From Micrococcales bacterium UBA7469 (GTDB lineage: Bacteria > Actinomycetota > Actinomycetes > Actinomycetales > Microbacteriaceae): DNA of 64,000 nucleotides. The notes beneath the pieces are model-generated. The model was not told the DNA's origin, made no database searches, and saw only the letters and a list, made by a program, of their open reading frames with translations. The DNA is taken from positions 1 through 64,000 of the forward strand of contig DLPB01000011.1 of assembly GCA_002479805.1 (NCBI GenBank), in the 5' to 3' direction. Of the stretch, positions 31,793 through 41,107 are shown piece after piece. The translations under genes were made by a program, and so were the position numbers. Within the stretch, counting starts at the first letter, position 1, and the number at the start of each line of letters is the position of its first letter.

Positions 31793-32626
31793 ATGAATCA
31801 TTTGCCAGCGAACCTAACTATGGGTGCGGTGACTCTAAAAGTTGCCGATGTTGAGAAGATGCTCAGGTTTTACACCCAGGGAGTGGGCCTCAAGGTGATC
31901 AGCAGTTCGCCAAACGGTTACGTGCTGGGGGAGAACGAACCGGTCTTGTTCTTGGAGCATGCGCCAGAACTTAGGCAGGCCGGCGAGCACGAAGCCGGGC
32001 TTTTTCACACCGCTTTCCTTTTCACCTCAGAGGCCTCACTGGCCTACGCTGTGGCGGCGGTGGCGAGCCAATATCCCGGCAGTTTCACTGGAAGTGCAGA
32101 TCACTTGGTATCTAAAGCCTTCTACTTCGATGACCCAGAGGGCAATGGCGTTGAGCTTTACTTTGATCGCCCGCGGGATCAGTGGCAGTGGCAAAACGGC
32201 GAGGTCAAGATGGCAACTCTGGTACTAGATCCAAATCAGTTCCTCTCGACCCACCTAACAGAAGCCACACCTGAAGTTGCAAACATTGGCCACGTTCACC
32301 TGAGCGTTGGTTCTATCGAGCAGGCCAAAGATTTTTATGTAAATACCCTCGGTTTTGACATCACCACCAATTACGCCAACACCGCACTCTTTGTGGCTGC
32401 CGGTGGTTATCACCACCACATGGCCATGAATATCTGGCGCTCCCGTGGCGCCGGCAAAAGGCAGCCAACTCTCGGGCTTGGCGAGGTTCGCATCGAACTT
32501 GGTAGCGCTGATGAGCTTTCAAAACTAGAGGACTTCCTAAAGCACTCTGCCTCGCAATTTGCCAATGACGGGGAATCAATTCGAATTCTCGACCCATGGG
32601 GCAATCAGGTCGCAATTCGGGCATAA
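31793..32626 (+). CDS. VOC-superfamily ring-cleavage dioxygenase-like protein (CatE type)
   Basis: The 277-residue protein has two glyoxalase/VOC modules. Module one starts MGAVTLKVADVEKMLRFYTQ, with FHTAFLF and the YFDDPEGNGVELY strand. Module two starts GHVHLSVGSIEQAKDFYVNTLGFD, with YHHHMAMNIW and ILDPWGNQVAI. This two-module layout is that of Bacillus CatE-like extradiol dioxygenases. Likely metal ligands are His in GHVHLS and Glu in GVELY. Substrate not determinable. The next gene starts seven bases after its stop. Confidence 0.8.
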   Translation: MNHLPANLTMGAVTLKVADVEKMLRFYTQGVGLKVISSSPNGYVLGENEPVLFLEHAPELRQAGEHEAGLFHTAFLFTSEASLAYAVAAVASQYPGSFTGSADHLVSKAFYFDDPEGNGVELYFDRPRDQWQWQNGEVKMATLVLDPNQFLSTHLTEATPEVANIGHVHLSVGSIEQAKDFYVNTLGFDITTNYANTALFVAAGGYHHHMAMNIWRSRGAGKRQPTLGLGEVRIELGSADELSKLEDFLKHSASQFANDGESIRILDPWGNQVAIRA

Positions 32627-32633
32627 TCAAAGC

Positions 32634-33773
32634 GTGAACTCAGACAGTTTTGGCAATTTCGCCAATCGCTCCAGCTCAAAGTGGCGTCGCTTTCCCGAAG
32701 ATGTGCTACCCATGCACGTTGCAGAGATGGATTTCGAGGTGGCTCCTGCGATTCGAGATCGCATCAAAGATTTAGCCGATCGTTCTGACCTCGGCTACAC
32801 CGGCCCGATTCCAGAGGTCGCCAAATCTTTTGAACACTTTGCACTGGACCGCTGGGGTTGGCAGATTGCTCCCGAGCAACTAAAGCTAGCCACCGATGTT
32901 GGGGTGGCGGCAGTAGAAATTTTGCGAGTGCTGACTTCACCTGGCGACAAAGTCTTGGTAAACAGCCCGGTCTACTCGAGCTTTTACCACTGGATCGAAG
33001 AGGTTCACGCCGAGGTAGTGGACGCTCCGCTGGTTCTAAAAGGTGATGACTGGGTTTTAGACCTGAGTGCCATTGAGGCAGCCTTCAAGTCAGGTGTCAA
33101 GGTTTACATGCTCTGTTCACCGCAGAACCCAGTGGGACGCGTTCACACCGCGAAAGAACTCACCGCGGTTGCTGAGCTGGCGGATAAGTATGGCGTTACG
33201 GTGATCAGCGATGAGATTCACGCTCCACTTAGCTGGGTGCCATTCACCCCATACCTGGCACTAGGTCCAGCCGCAGAGCGCACTGGTGTAACCATTACTT
33301 CAAGTTCTAAGGCTTGGAATGTTGCCGGGCTAAAGGCCGCTTTTCTATTGACGCAAGGTTCTGAGGTGCAGAACCGCCTGAAGGGCATCCCCGATGCCAT
33401 GCACTGGCGCACATCGCTAGTTGGGGCATTTGCGATGGAGAGTGCATTTAGTGACTCGGTCAACTGGCTGGATGATGCAGTTGAACAGATTCAAGAGAAT
33501 CTTGCCTTCTTCCAGGACGAAGTTGCCCAAAAGCTTCCAAAGGCCAAGCTATTCAACATGGAAAGCACCTATTTGGTGTGGGTAGATCTATCCGCCTATC
33601 GAGTTGATCGTCCACAGCAGGTGATTTTGCAACAGGCCAGGGTGGCGGTTGTGCCGGGTGAAGACCATGCGCCCGGTGATGAGTACTCGAATTACATTCG
33701 GTTCAACATCGCAACCTCAAAGGCCAGGATCAGCGAGGCAGTCTCGCGAATTTCAAAGGTGCTCGAGGGCTAG
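32634..33773 (+). CDS. MalY/PatB-type PLP-dependent C-S lyase / aminotransferase
   Basis: The 379-residue class I/II aminotransferase-fold protein has the PatB-type start (RRFPEDVLPMHVAEMDFEVAPAI), YTGPIPEVAKSF, LCSPQNPVGRVHT, VISDEIHAPLSW and the PLP lysine 226 in SSSKAWNVAGLKAAF. PatB/MalY enzymes split cystathionine to homocysteine, pyruvate and ammonia. Convergence with metZ fits methionine metabolism. GTG at 32634 is preferred over the in-frame ATGs at 32559 and 32565 that lie inside the upstream gene. Confidence 0.88.
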   Translation: MNSDSFGNFANRSSSKWRRFPEDVLPMHVAEMDFEVAPAIRDRIKDLADRSDLGYTGPIPEVAKSFEHFALDRWGWQIAPEQLKLATDVGVAAVEILRVLTSPGDKVLVNSPVYSSFYHWIEEVHAEVVDAPLVLKGDDWVLDLSAIEAAFKSGVKVYMLCSPQNPVGRVHTAKELTAVAELADKYGVTVISDEIHAPLSWVPFTPYLALGPAAERTGVTITSSSKAWNVAGLKAAFLLTQGSEVQNRLKGIPDAMHWRTSLVGAFAMESAFSDSVNWLDDAVEQIQENLAFFQDEVAQKLPKAKLFNMESTYLVWVDLSAYRVDRPQQVILQQARVAVVPGEDHAPGDEYSNYIRFNIATSKARISEAVSRISKVLEG

Positions 33774-34982
33774 TTTTAGATCGGTGATCAAATCACCGGG
33801 GTGCTCAAGCCCCACCGAGAGCCGCAAGGTCGACTCGGTAATCCCCATCTTGAGCTGAGTCTCGGTGCCTAAGCGCCGGTGGGTTGATGATGCTGGGTGA
33901 GTAATCAAAGACCTGGAGTCACCAAGGTTGTTTGAGATGTCAATTACCTCAAGAGCATTCATAAAAGCGAAAGTCTTGGCCTTATCCGCATCAAGCTGAA
34001 TCGCCAAGGTGGTGCCACCCTTGAGCATCTGTTTTTTAGCAAGTGCTGAATCCGAGTGGGAATCCAAAAATGGGTGCACAACTCGCGCCACACCTTTTGA
34101 GCCCTCAAGCGCGGCTGCCACCTCAAATGCCGTGTCGGCCATTTTGTTGACTCGCATCGACATGGTCTCAAGTGACTTGGTTAGCACCCAAGCGTTGAAG
34201 GGTGAAAGCGATGGCCCGGTGTGACGAGTGAAGGGCTTCAGCACCTCATTGATGTATTGCTTGGAGCCAACCACCGCACCGCCAAGCACTCGCCCCTGGC
34301 CATCCATGTGCTTGGTGGCGGAATACATCACGACATCGGCACCGAGTTCAAGAGGCTTCTGCAAAACCGGCGAGGCCATCACGTTATCGACGATCAATAT
34401 GCCGCCGGCCTGGTGGGTGAGTTTGGCAACCAGCGCGATGTCAACAATTTCCATCAGCGGGTTGCTCGGTGTCTCAATGAAGACAGCCTTCACCGGTTTG
34501 GCGAGTGCATTGGTCCAGGCCTCTTCGGTGTTAGCCGAGACAATCTCAACCTGCACGCCCCACTTGGGCAAAATCTCGGTCAGCACCACATAGCAGGAGG
34601 AGAACATTGCAGGCGATGCCACCACGCGGTCTCCGGCTTCAACAAACGAAGCCAGCGAGGCAAACATTGCGGCCATGCCGGTGCCGGTTGCCAGCGCGGC
34701 CTCGGCTCCTTCGATTAGCGCTAGTCGCTCCTCGAACATCGCAACGGTCGGGTTGGAGAAGCGGGAGTATAGATAGTGCTCTTCGGTCTCCATGAATGCT
34801 TGCTCGGCCTGCTCGGCAGAGTCATAGCTGAATCCACTGGTTAGAAACAGCGCTTCTGAGGTCTCGGCAAAGCCTGAGCGAATTAATCCGCCACGAACAC
34901 TCACGGTGTCGGGGTGTAATTCGCGCGTAGTTGGCTGGTTGATTGGATCATTGTGACCCCAGGGCCGAGAACGCTTTGTCAT
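33753..34982 (-). CDS. metZ: O-succinylhomoserine (or O-acetylhomoserine) sulfhydrylase
   Basis: The 409-residue Cys/Met-metabolism PLP enzyme has YSRFSNPTVAMFEERLALIEGAE, FIETPSNPLMEIVDI, VDNVMASPVLQKPLELGAD and PLP lysine 224 in SATKHMDGQGRVLGGAVVG. This last segment is the MetZ-like form. It makes homocysteine directly from activated homoserine and sulfide in the cytoplasm. It overlaps the MalY-like gene tail to tail by 21 bases. Sulfide use by MetZ links it loosely with the sulfur module at 45-50 kb. Confidence 0.9.
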   Translation of the reverse strand: MTKRSRPWGHNDPINQPTTRELHPDTVSVRGGLIRSGFAETSEALFLTSGFSYDSAEQAEQAFMETEEHYLYSRFSNPTVAMFEERLALIEGAEAALATGTGMAAMFASLASFVEAGDRVVASPAMFSSCYVVLTEILPKWGVQVEIVSANTEEAWTNALAKPVKAVFIETPSNPLMEIVDIALVAKLTHQAGGILIVDNVMASPVLQKPLELGADVVMYSATKHMDGQGRVLGGAVVGSKQYINEVLKPFTRHTGPSLSPFNAWVLTKSLETMSMRVNKMADTAFEVAAALEGSKGVARVVHPFLDSHSDSALAKKQMLKGGTTLAIQLDADKAKTFAFMNALEVIDISNNLGDSRSLITHPASSTHRRLGTETQLKMGITESTLRLSVGLEHPGDLITDLKLALEHL

Positions 34983-35020
34983 AAGGCAAAAACATACCGC
35001 TTTCGGGCTACTCTTGGCAC

Positions 35021-35461
35021 GTGTTTGACCAAGTAAGTCAGTTGGCCCAGGAGCTATTTCAGCGTCACGGGCTGGTGAACTACTCCTTTGGGTTCGATCG
35101 AGCCATTCGCAGGGCTGGTCTTTGCAACTATTCGCAAAAGCGCATCACTATTTCCAGGCACCTAGTCGAAGCAGGCGATATCCACGTGATCGAGCAGGTG
35201 CTGCTGCACGAAATTGCCCATGCGCTCTGTGGCCAGGCGGCCGGTCACGGCAAAGTTTGGAAGGCCAAGGCAACCGAGCTGGGTTACCTGCACCAGAGAA
35301 TCGATGGCACGCCGCTTGCCAAACAGGTTGCCAAGTATCGCGGTCAGTGCCCAGGCGGGCACGAGCACTTTAGATCTCGCAAGCCCACCAGAATGCTCAG
35401 CTGCAAACTTTGTGCCCCGAGTTTCTCTCGGCGTTACCTAATCAACTGGGTTGAGAACTAG
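35021..35461 (+). CDS. SprT-like zinc metalloprotease-domain protein
   Basis: The 146-residue protein has the SprT signature VLLHEIAHALCGQAAGHGKVW, with HExxH at 63-67 and the third His at 76. The C-terminal part has paired cysteines (CPGGHEH, then CKLC) like a zinc ribbon. SprT/Spartan relatives in eukaryotes cleave DNA-protein crosslinks; bacterial function is unclear. The start is GTG at 35021, close after the divergent metZ start. Its stop overlaps the carotenoid prenyltransferase stop by four bases. Confidence 0.82.
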   Translation: MFDQVSQLAQELFQRHGLVNYSFGFDRAIRRAGLCNYSQKRITISRHLVEAGDIHVIEQVLLHEIAHALCGQAAGHGKVWKAKATELGYLHQRIDGTPLAKQVAKYRGQCPGGHEHFRSRKPTRMLSCKLCAPSFSRRYLINWVEN

Positions 35462-36312
35462 GCGCTTGGTCCGATCAACAGTGAGCAGATCACCGCTCCA
35501 GCAAAAAAGTTGAGCCAAATAAACACTTTCCAGCCTCGATTTGCTCGCTCACAGTTCTCATCGGTGATGCCCAGTTCCCGTCCCACCACAACTAGGTAGG
35601 GGAGAGCGGCTAGGGCTGCAAAGGCAAAGCGATCTGGTAGCCCAAGTGCTAACAATCCTGCAATTAGGTAGAAGCCAAAAGCGATTCGGGTGGTGAGTCT
35701 GGCCCCTAATTGGGTTGCGATCGAAGCAATCCTGGCTTCGCGGTCTGCCCGCACATCCTGAACCGCACCAAAGGCATGGGATGCCATGCCCCAAAGCATG
35801 AAGGCGGCGATGCCGATCAGCTGGTGCGAACTTATTTCAGCATCAGCCATGGCTAGACCCACCAGCATCGGTCCAACAAAGTGCCAGGCGCTGGTCACCG
35901 AATCCAAAAACGGAATCTCTTTGAACCTAAGACCCTTCAGGCTGTATGCCACAACCGCAAACAAAGTCAGCCAGAGCCAGAGTGTGGCATTCAGGTTGAT
36001 GGTTGAGAGCGAAATTGCAAAAGGAGCCGAAATACCAAACGCGAGAATCAGAGTCAGTTGGTGATATTTGGGGTCAAGTAGTGCTCCCTCGATGCCACCT
36101 TTACGCGGGTTACGCAGATCGCTCTCGTAATCAAAAACGTCGTTCACCCCGTACATCAAGAGGTTGTAGGGGATGAGAAAGAAGAAACTCCCCACCCAAA
36201 ACACCCAGTCCATTTGCCCGCTGGTGAAGAAATAGGCAGCACCGAATGGGAAGGCGGTATTGATCCAGGAGATTGGGCGAGATGCCACAAAAAGCTTTGA
36301 AATTGCGCTCAC
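35458..36312 (-). CDS. crtEb: UbiA-family prenyltransferase, probable lycopene elongase
   Basis: The 284-residue membrane protein has the two Asp-rich motifs of UbiA prenyltransferases: YGVNDVFDYESD and AVQDVRADREA. Position as the last gene after crtB-crtI and two small cyclase-domain genes is the arrangement of corynebacterial C50 carotenoid clusters, where CrtEb adds two C5 units to lycopene to give flavuxanthin. Its ATG overlaps the previous gene (ATGA). The final pigment (for example decaprenoxanthin or sarcinaxanthin type) cannot be told. Confidence 0.87.
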   Translation of the reverse strand: MSAISKLFVASRPISWINTAFPFGAAYFFTSGQMDWVFWVGSFFFLIPYNLLMYGVNDVFDYESDLRNPRKGGIEGALLDPKYHQLTLILAFGISAPFAISLSTINLNATLWLWLTLFAVVAYSLKGLRFKEIPFLDSVTSAWHFVGPMLVGLAMADAEISSHQLIGIAAFMLWGMASHAFGAVQDVRADREARIASIATQLGARLTTRIAFGFYLIAGLLALGLPDRFAFAALAALPYLVVVGRELGITDENCERANRGWKVFIWLNFFAGAVICSLLIGPSA

Positions 36313-36608
36313 TTTTTCCTCCCCAAAAGCTCCCAGGTCAGCGGAATCATAACCAGTCCAACCAGGGTGTAGGAGAAGTCTTCAATGGGCGCGACCCCCA
36401 GCTTGATTCCCGAGATTAGTTTCTCGTCGTAACCAACGATCCCGGCCAGGATGATCAGATTGTCAAAGACCAGGGTCATAAAAAGCGTAAGCACGGCGGC
36501 CAATCGCAGAGCGCCTGGGTTCAACTGCTTCCGAAACAAGATTGCAACTAGGCCCGCCAGCAATACCGGAGGCAGGGCAATGCTCAGATAGCTCAACTCT
36601 TGCGCCAT
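36309..36608 (-). CDS. crtYf: C50 carotenoid cyclase subunit (lycopene cyclase domain), second subunit
   Basis: The 99-residue protein has three hydrophobic helices and the lycopene-cyclase-domain pattern: TLVFDNLIILAGIVGYDEKLISGIKLGVAPIEDFSYTLV, with the PIEDFSY acidic motif. Heterodimeric CrtYe/CrtYf-type cyclases close the ends of C50 carotenoids. The gene overlaps the other subunit by 16 bases and the elongase by four. Assignment of the subunit name follows gene order in corynebacteria. Confidence 0.85.
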   Translation of the reverse strand: MAQELSYLSIALPPVLLAGLVAILFRKQLNPGALRLAAVLTLFMTLVFDNLIILAGIVGYDEKLISGIKLGVAPIEDFSYTLVGLVMIPLTWELLGRKK

Positions 36609-36901
36609 TTAGCGAACCCCAGGTAGGCAATCAAAATCGTGTAGCTCAAAAGCGTAAGGAAGAACACTTCTTCGATGGGCAGTTCCGGTGCGATGGTGAT
36701 TCCTGTGAGATAAGGCCCCGAGCCTCGAAAGAAAATGCCTTGAGCGATCCCCACCAAATCCCAAATCAAAAAGACCACCACGGCGATGGTGAGTGTTGCC
36801 AGGGTTCTGAGCGGCTGGGTAAAAAGCGCGAGCTTGTGCCTGAAATCAATTAGCCCCATACCCAAAAGGGATACGGCTAGGGCTAAGAGATAAAGGATCA
36901 A
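36593..36901 (-). CDS. crtYe: C50 carotenoid cyclase subunit (lycopene cyclase domain), first subunit
   Basis: The 102-residue protein has three hydrophobic helices and the signature VFLIWDLVGIAQGIFFRGSGPYLTG plus APELPIEEVFFLTLLSY, the PIEE motif that is the counterpart of PIED in the partner. It begins with TTG overlapping the crtI stop. Together with the neighbouring subunit it should form the membrane cyclase for the elongated carotenoid. Confidence 0.86.
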   Translation of the reverse strand: MILYLLALAVSLLGMGLIDFRHKLALFTQPLRTLATLTIAVVVFLIWDLVGIAQGIFFRGSGPYLTGITIAPELPIEEVFFLTLLSYTILIAYLGFAKWRKS

Positions 36902-38460
36902 GCCAAGCCTTTCCAGGTCTTCACTGGCTTGAGTTCGCCCTTGATCGGTCCGGAGCTTCTGTCATCGGTGAGGTGCTTGTAAACCAGCTCCGCACCAATC
37001 AAACACATTGGTAAGCCAATACCTGGAATGGTGTTGTGGCCAACGTAGAACAGGTTCTTTAGTTTCTTGGAGTAGTTCTTTGGTCTGAAGAAGGCGCTTT
37101 GTCTCAGCGTGTGTGCCATGCCAAGCGCGGTGCCGCTCCAGGCATTGAGTTCGTTTTGGAAATCGCGCGGACCCATGGTTCTGCGAACCACAATTCGATC
37201 CTTCAGGTCTGGAATCTCACACCACTGAGCAATCTGATCGATCACCTTGTCAGCTGCTGCCTCGAAGCTGGCATCGCCAGCACCGCCAATGCCAACATCG
37301 GCAGCTGCTGGAACCAGCACAAAGATGTTTTCCATGCCCTCAGGAGCAACCGAAGGGTCAGTCTTGGAAGGGTTGCAGATGTAGAGGCTGGCCGGGTCTG
37401 GCACTTCAGACTTTCCATCCGCCTTGCGGAAGACTTTCGCGAAGTTCTTGCCCCAATCCTTGGTGTACAAAAGCGTGTGGTGATCGAGCTGATCGATCTT
37501 GCCCTTGACGCCCAGATACATAAGTAGGGCCGATGGCCCCGGCACTCGCTTGTCCCACCAAGACTGCGGGAAGGACTGATGCTTGCGCTCGAGCAACTTG
37601 GTCTCGACAAAGTGCAGGTCAGCGCTCGCAACCACTACTTCGGCTCGATACTCGGCGGCACCAACCTGAACACCAACCGCTTTGCCGCCCTCGGTCAAGA
37701 TTTTGCTAACCGGCGACGAAGTGTGGATCTCGGCACCGTGCTCTTTGGCAAGGCGGGCCACCGATTCAATCAGGGTGTAAAAACCACCCTGCGGGTAAAA
37801 GACGCCCTGATTCATATCAACGTGGGTCATCAGGTGATACATGGCCGGAGTGTTGTATGGCGAAGCTCCCAAGAACACGGCCGGGAAGTTCAGCATTTTC
37901 TTGAGCCGCTCGTCTTTGACGAACTGCCCAGAGAAGTCATAGAGCGAGGTGGTGAGTAGCTTGAGGAACTTGCCCAGCTTGGCCAAGACTTCAGGGTGCA
38001 AAAAGCTTCTGACGTCTTTGAAGTTGGTGTACAAGAAGTGCTTTATTGATAGGTCATATGCTTCTTCGGCGCTATCTAGGTAGCGCTGCAGCTGCTCGCC
38101 ACTGCCGGGTTCGATTGACTCAAACATGGCCTTGATCTCGGGGAGCTGCTCGCTCATCACCAAGCGGTCGCCTAGCCCCTCATTGCGGGTTTGGTATGCC
38201 GGGGTGAGTCGAACCAGGTCGAGCTCTTTTGCCGCGGTGGTTCCCATCAGGTTGTAAAACTGCTCGAAAGCATCCGGCATTAGATACCAGCTTGGGCCCA
38301 TGTCGAAGCGAAAGCCATCTTTTTCCCACAGGTAGGCACGACCACCGAGGCCCTCTCGAGCCTCGAAAAGCTTTACCTTCATGCCAGCCTTTGAAAGCAG
38401 CGCGGCAGTTGAGAGACCAGCGATGCCACCGCCAATTACGATTGCGGTTTTTTGGCTCAT
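36898..38460 (-). CDS. crtI: Phytoene desaturase
   Basis: The 520-residue flavoprotein has the dinucleotide-binding start AIVIGGGIAGLSTAALLSKAGMKVKLFEAREGLGGRAYL, then DMGPSWYLMPDAFEQFY. The C-terminal CrtI signature is NLFYVGHNTIPGIGLPMCLIGAELV. It converts phytoene to lycopene. ATG at 38460 overlaps the crtB stop (ATGA); an in-frame start at 38496 lies inside crtB and would add 12 residues before the FAD motif, so it is rejected. Confidence 0.94.
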   Translation of the reverse strand: MSQKTAIVIGGGIAGLSTAALLSKAGMKVKLFEAREGLGGRAYLWEKDGFRFDMGPSWYLMPDAFEQFYNLMGTTAAKELDLVRLTPAYQTRNEGLGDRLVMSEQLPEIKAMFESIEPGSGEQLQRYLDSAEEAYDLSIKHFLYTNFKDVRSFLHPEVLAKLGKFLKLLTTSLYDFSGQFVKDERLKKMLNFPAVFLGASPYNTPAMYHLMTHVDMNQGVFYPQGGFYTLIESVARLAKEHGAEIHTSSPVSKILTEGGKAVGVQVGAAEYRAEVVVASADLHFVETKLLERKHQSFPQSWWDKRVPGPSALLMYLGVKGKIDQLDHHTLLYTKDWGKNFAKVFRKADGKSEVPDPASLYICNPSKTDPSVAPEGMENIFVLVPAAADVGIGGAGDASFEAAADKVIDQIAQWCEIPDLKDRIVVRRTMGPRDFQNELNAWSGTALGMAHTLRQSAFFRPKNYSKKLKNLFYVGHNTIPGIGLPMCLIGAELVYKHLTDDRSSGPIKGELKPVKTWKGLA

Positions 38461-39350
38461 GGTTTTGCTCCTAAGAAAGACTTGGCCAGCAGCCACAACT
38501 TCTTGAAGTTGCCAACGCTGATGCGAGTTTCAATCAATTTTTTGGCGTCGGTATTTCCGATTTTGTGGTTCAGCTCGGTAAACAACAGTTGTGCAGCGGT
38601 TACCGCAGGTCTTGCGGATCTTGGCAGCAGCGGCAGCGATTTGGCACTGATTTCAAGATCGGCATTGATGTCTGCAACAAGGCGAGCCTTGGTTGATTCA
38701 TCAAAATTAGAGACCTTGACGTTTGGAAAGTAGCTGCGGCCCAGTCGCTTGAAGTCGGCGCTGAGGTCTCTGAGGAAATTCACCTTCTGAAATGCGCTGC
38801 CCAGGGCTCTGGCGCCTTTTACCAGGGCGACCTTTTGTTCTTTGGTGTAGCTCTCGCCGTTTACAAAAGCTGCTAGACACATCAGGCCAACCACTTCCGC
38901 AGAGCCATAAACGTAGGTGTCAAAGGAGGCCTGATCGTGCTCGGTCTCGGTGAGATCTTGCCGCATTGAGTAGAAAAATGGCTCCACGATGTCTTTGCTG
39001 ATGCCCACCTCACGAGCGGTAATCGCAAACGCGTGAATGATCAAATTAGTGCTGAAGCCAAGCTGCATGGCCCGGTAGGTCTCCTGCTCAAATGCATTGA
39101 GCTCAGCTTCGGGATCCAGGTCGGCACCTTTAGCCTGCGCCTCTGCGGCCGAGCCATCCACAATCTCATCGGCCACCCTAACCAGGGCATAGATATTCTC
39201 GACGTGATGCCTAACGGTTTTGGAGAGCAACCGGGTTGCCATGCCGAAGGATGTGGAGTAGCTGTAGATCACTTCTTTGCTAGCTCGATGAGCTGCCAGC
39301 GAATAAAGGGTTAGCCCAGTAGGGACCTTGGTCGTATCTTGGCTTTCCAC
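38457..39350 (-). CDS. crtB: Phytoene synthase
   Basis: The 297-residue trans-isoprenyl diphosphate synthase-fold protein has the start YSYSTSFGMATRLL, a first Asp-rich region YALVRVADEIVDG and the second NFLRDLSADFKRLGRSYFP. It condenses two geranylgeranyl diphosphates to phytoene. It is the first gene of the carotenoid operon. The usual crtE (GGPP synthase) is not next to it; the neighbour is the divergent ilvD only 38 bases away, so promoters for both must sit in that gap or inside the genes. Confidence 0.94.
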   Translation of the reverse strand: MESQDTTKVPTGLTLYSLAAHRASKEVIYSYSTSFGMATRLLSKTVRHHVENIYALVRVADEIVDGSAAEAQAKGADLDPEAELNAFEQETYRAMQLGFSTNLIIHAFAITAREVGISKDIVEPFFYSMRQDLTETEHDQASFDTYVYGSAEVVGLMCLAAFVNGESYTKEQKVALVKGARALGSAFQKVNFLRDLSADFKRLGRSYFPNVKVSNFDESTKARLVADINADLEISAKSLPLLPRSARPAVTAAQLLFTELNHKIGNTDAKKLIETRISVGNFKKLWLLAKSFLGAKP

Positions 39351-39388
39351 CCTTCTAGGCTACTAGCTCTTGCAGTTAGACTTGCACC

Positions 39389-41080
39389 ATGCCTAACTCG
39401 ATGAAACCTCGCTCCCACGTAGTTACTGATGGCCTAGAGAGAGCAGCCGCTCGCGGCATGCTGCGCGCGGTCGGAATGGGAGATGAGGACTGGGAGAAGC
39501 CACAGATTGGTGTCGCCTCCTCCTGGAACGAGGTCACCCCTTGCAATCTGTCGCTTGATCGACTCGCTGATGCTGCGAAGCAGGGCGTGCACGCAGCCAA
39601 GGGCTACCCACTTGAGTTTGGAACCATTTCCGTCTCCGATGGCATTTCTATGGGTCACGAGGGAATGCACTTCTCTTTGGTTTCTCGCGAGGTAATCGCC
39701 GACTCGGTTGAGACCGTGATGCAGGCTGAGCGCCTGGATGGCTCGGTGCTGCTGGCTGGTTGCGATAAGTCACTACCGGGCATGATGATGGCGGCAGCTC
39801 GTTTGGATTTGGCCTCGGTCTTCCTCTACGCCGGTTCGATTGCCCCGGGCTGGGTAAAGCTTTCCGATGGCACCGAGAAGCAGGTGACCATCATCGATGC
39901 CTTTGAGGCGGTTGGTGCCTGCAAGGCAGGCAAGATGAGCCAGGAGGATGTGGACCGCATTGAGCGCGCCATCTGTCCGGGTGAAGGTGCCTGCGGCGGA
40001 ATGTACACCGCAAACACCATGGCTTCAATCGGTGAGGCGCTAGGTCTGAGCCTGCCGGGATCGGCTTCTCCACCTTCGGCAGACCGTCGCCGCGATGCCT
40101 GGGCACACCGCTCCGGTGAGGCAGTGGTGAATCTAATCTCCAAGGGCATCACCGCCAGAAAGATTTTGACCAAGAAGGCATTCGAGAACGCAATTGCGGT
40201 CCTGATGGCATTTGGTGGCTCCACCAATGCCGTGCTGCACCTGCTTGCCATTGCGCGTGAGGCTGAGGTTGACCTCAAGCTCTCGGACTTCAACCGCATC
40301 GCCGAGAAGGTGCCGCACCTTGGTGACCTAAAGCCATTCGGTCAGTACGTTATGAACGACGTTGACCGCGTCGGCGGTGTTCCAGTGGTCATGAAGGCAC
40401 TTTTGGATGCAGGTTTGATTCACGGCGACTGCCTAACCGTTACCGGCAAGACTGTCGCCGAGAACCTGGCGGACATCAACCCACCAGACCCAGACGGCAA
40501 GATCATTCGCGCCATGGACAACCCAATTCACAAAGATGGCGGCATCGCCGTGCTGCACGGAACGATTGCTCCAGACGGTGCCGTTGTGAAGACCGCTGGC
40601 TTTGACCTTGCCTTCTTTGAAGGACCGGCTCGAGTTTTCGAGCGTGAGGCTGGTGCCATGGAGGCACTATCGCGCGGCGAGATTAAGGCCGGCGATGTGG
40701 TCGTTATTCGCTACGAGGGACCCAAGGGTGGCCCTGGAATGCGCGAGATGCTTGCCATCACCGGTGCAATTAAGGGTGCCGGTTTGGGCAAAGATGTCCT
40801 ACTATTGACAGACGGACGATTCTCGGGCGGCACAACCGGCCTATGTATCGGACATATTGCTCCAGAGGCCACCGATGGTGGACCGATTTCCCTGGTGCGT
40901 GATGGAGACCTGATTCGGGTTGACATCAAAGCTCGTTCGCTTGACTTACTGGTCGACGATGAAGAGTTGGCTCGCCGAAAGACTGAATGGCAGCCGCTGC
41001 CACCGCGCTACACCCGCGGTGTTCTCGCAAAGTACTCCAAGCTTGTGCACTCCGCCGCAGAAGGTGCCTACTGCGGTTAG
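39389..41080 (+). CDS. ilvD: Dihydroxy-acid dehydratase
   Basis: The 563-residue protein has the IlvD cysteine motifs: VASSWNEVTPCN, LAGCDKSLPGMMMA and CPGEGACGGMYTANTMAS, which ligate the iron-sulfur cluster, and the C-terminal LLTDGRFSGGTTGLCIGHI. It dehydrates dihydroxy-isovalerate and dihydroxy-methylvalerate in valine and isoleucine synthesis. It is followed at 27 bases by ilvB, heading an ilvD-ilvB-ilvN-ilvC run. Confidence 0.96.
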   Translation: MPNSMKPRSHVVTDGLERAAARGMLRAVGMGDEDWEKPQIGVASSWNEVTPCNLSLDRLADAAKQGVHAAKGYPLEFGTISVSDGISMGHEGMHFSLVSREVIADSVETVMQAERLDGSVLLAGCDKSLPGMMMAAARLDLASVFLYAGSIAPGWVKLSDGTEKQVTIIDAFEAVGACKAGKMSQEDVDRIERAICPGEGACGGMYTANTMASIGEALGLSLPGSASPPSADRRRDAWAHRSGEAVVNLISKGITARKILTKKAFENAIAVLMAFGGSTNAVLHLLAIAREAEVDLKLSDFNRIAEKVPHLGDLKPFGQYVMNDVDRVGGVPVVMKALLDAGLIHGDCLTVTGKTVAENLADINPPDPDGKIIRAMDNPIHKDGGIAVLHGTIAPDGAVVKTAGFDLAFFEGPARVFEREAGAMEALSRGEIKAGDVVVIRYEGPKGGPGMREMLAITGAIKGAGLGKDVLLLTDGRFSGGTTGLCIGHIAPEATDGGPISLVRDGDLIRVDIKARSLDLLVDDEELARRKTEWQPLPPRYTRGVLAKYSKLVHSAAEGAYCG

Positions 41081-41107
41081 TTGCACATCACGAACGAAGA
41101 AGGACTT

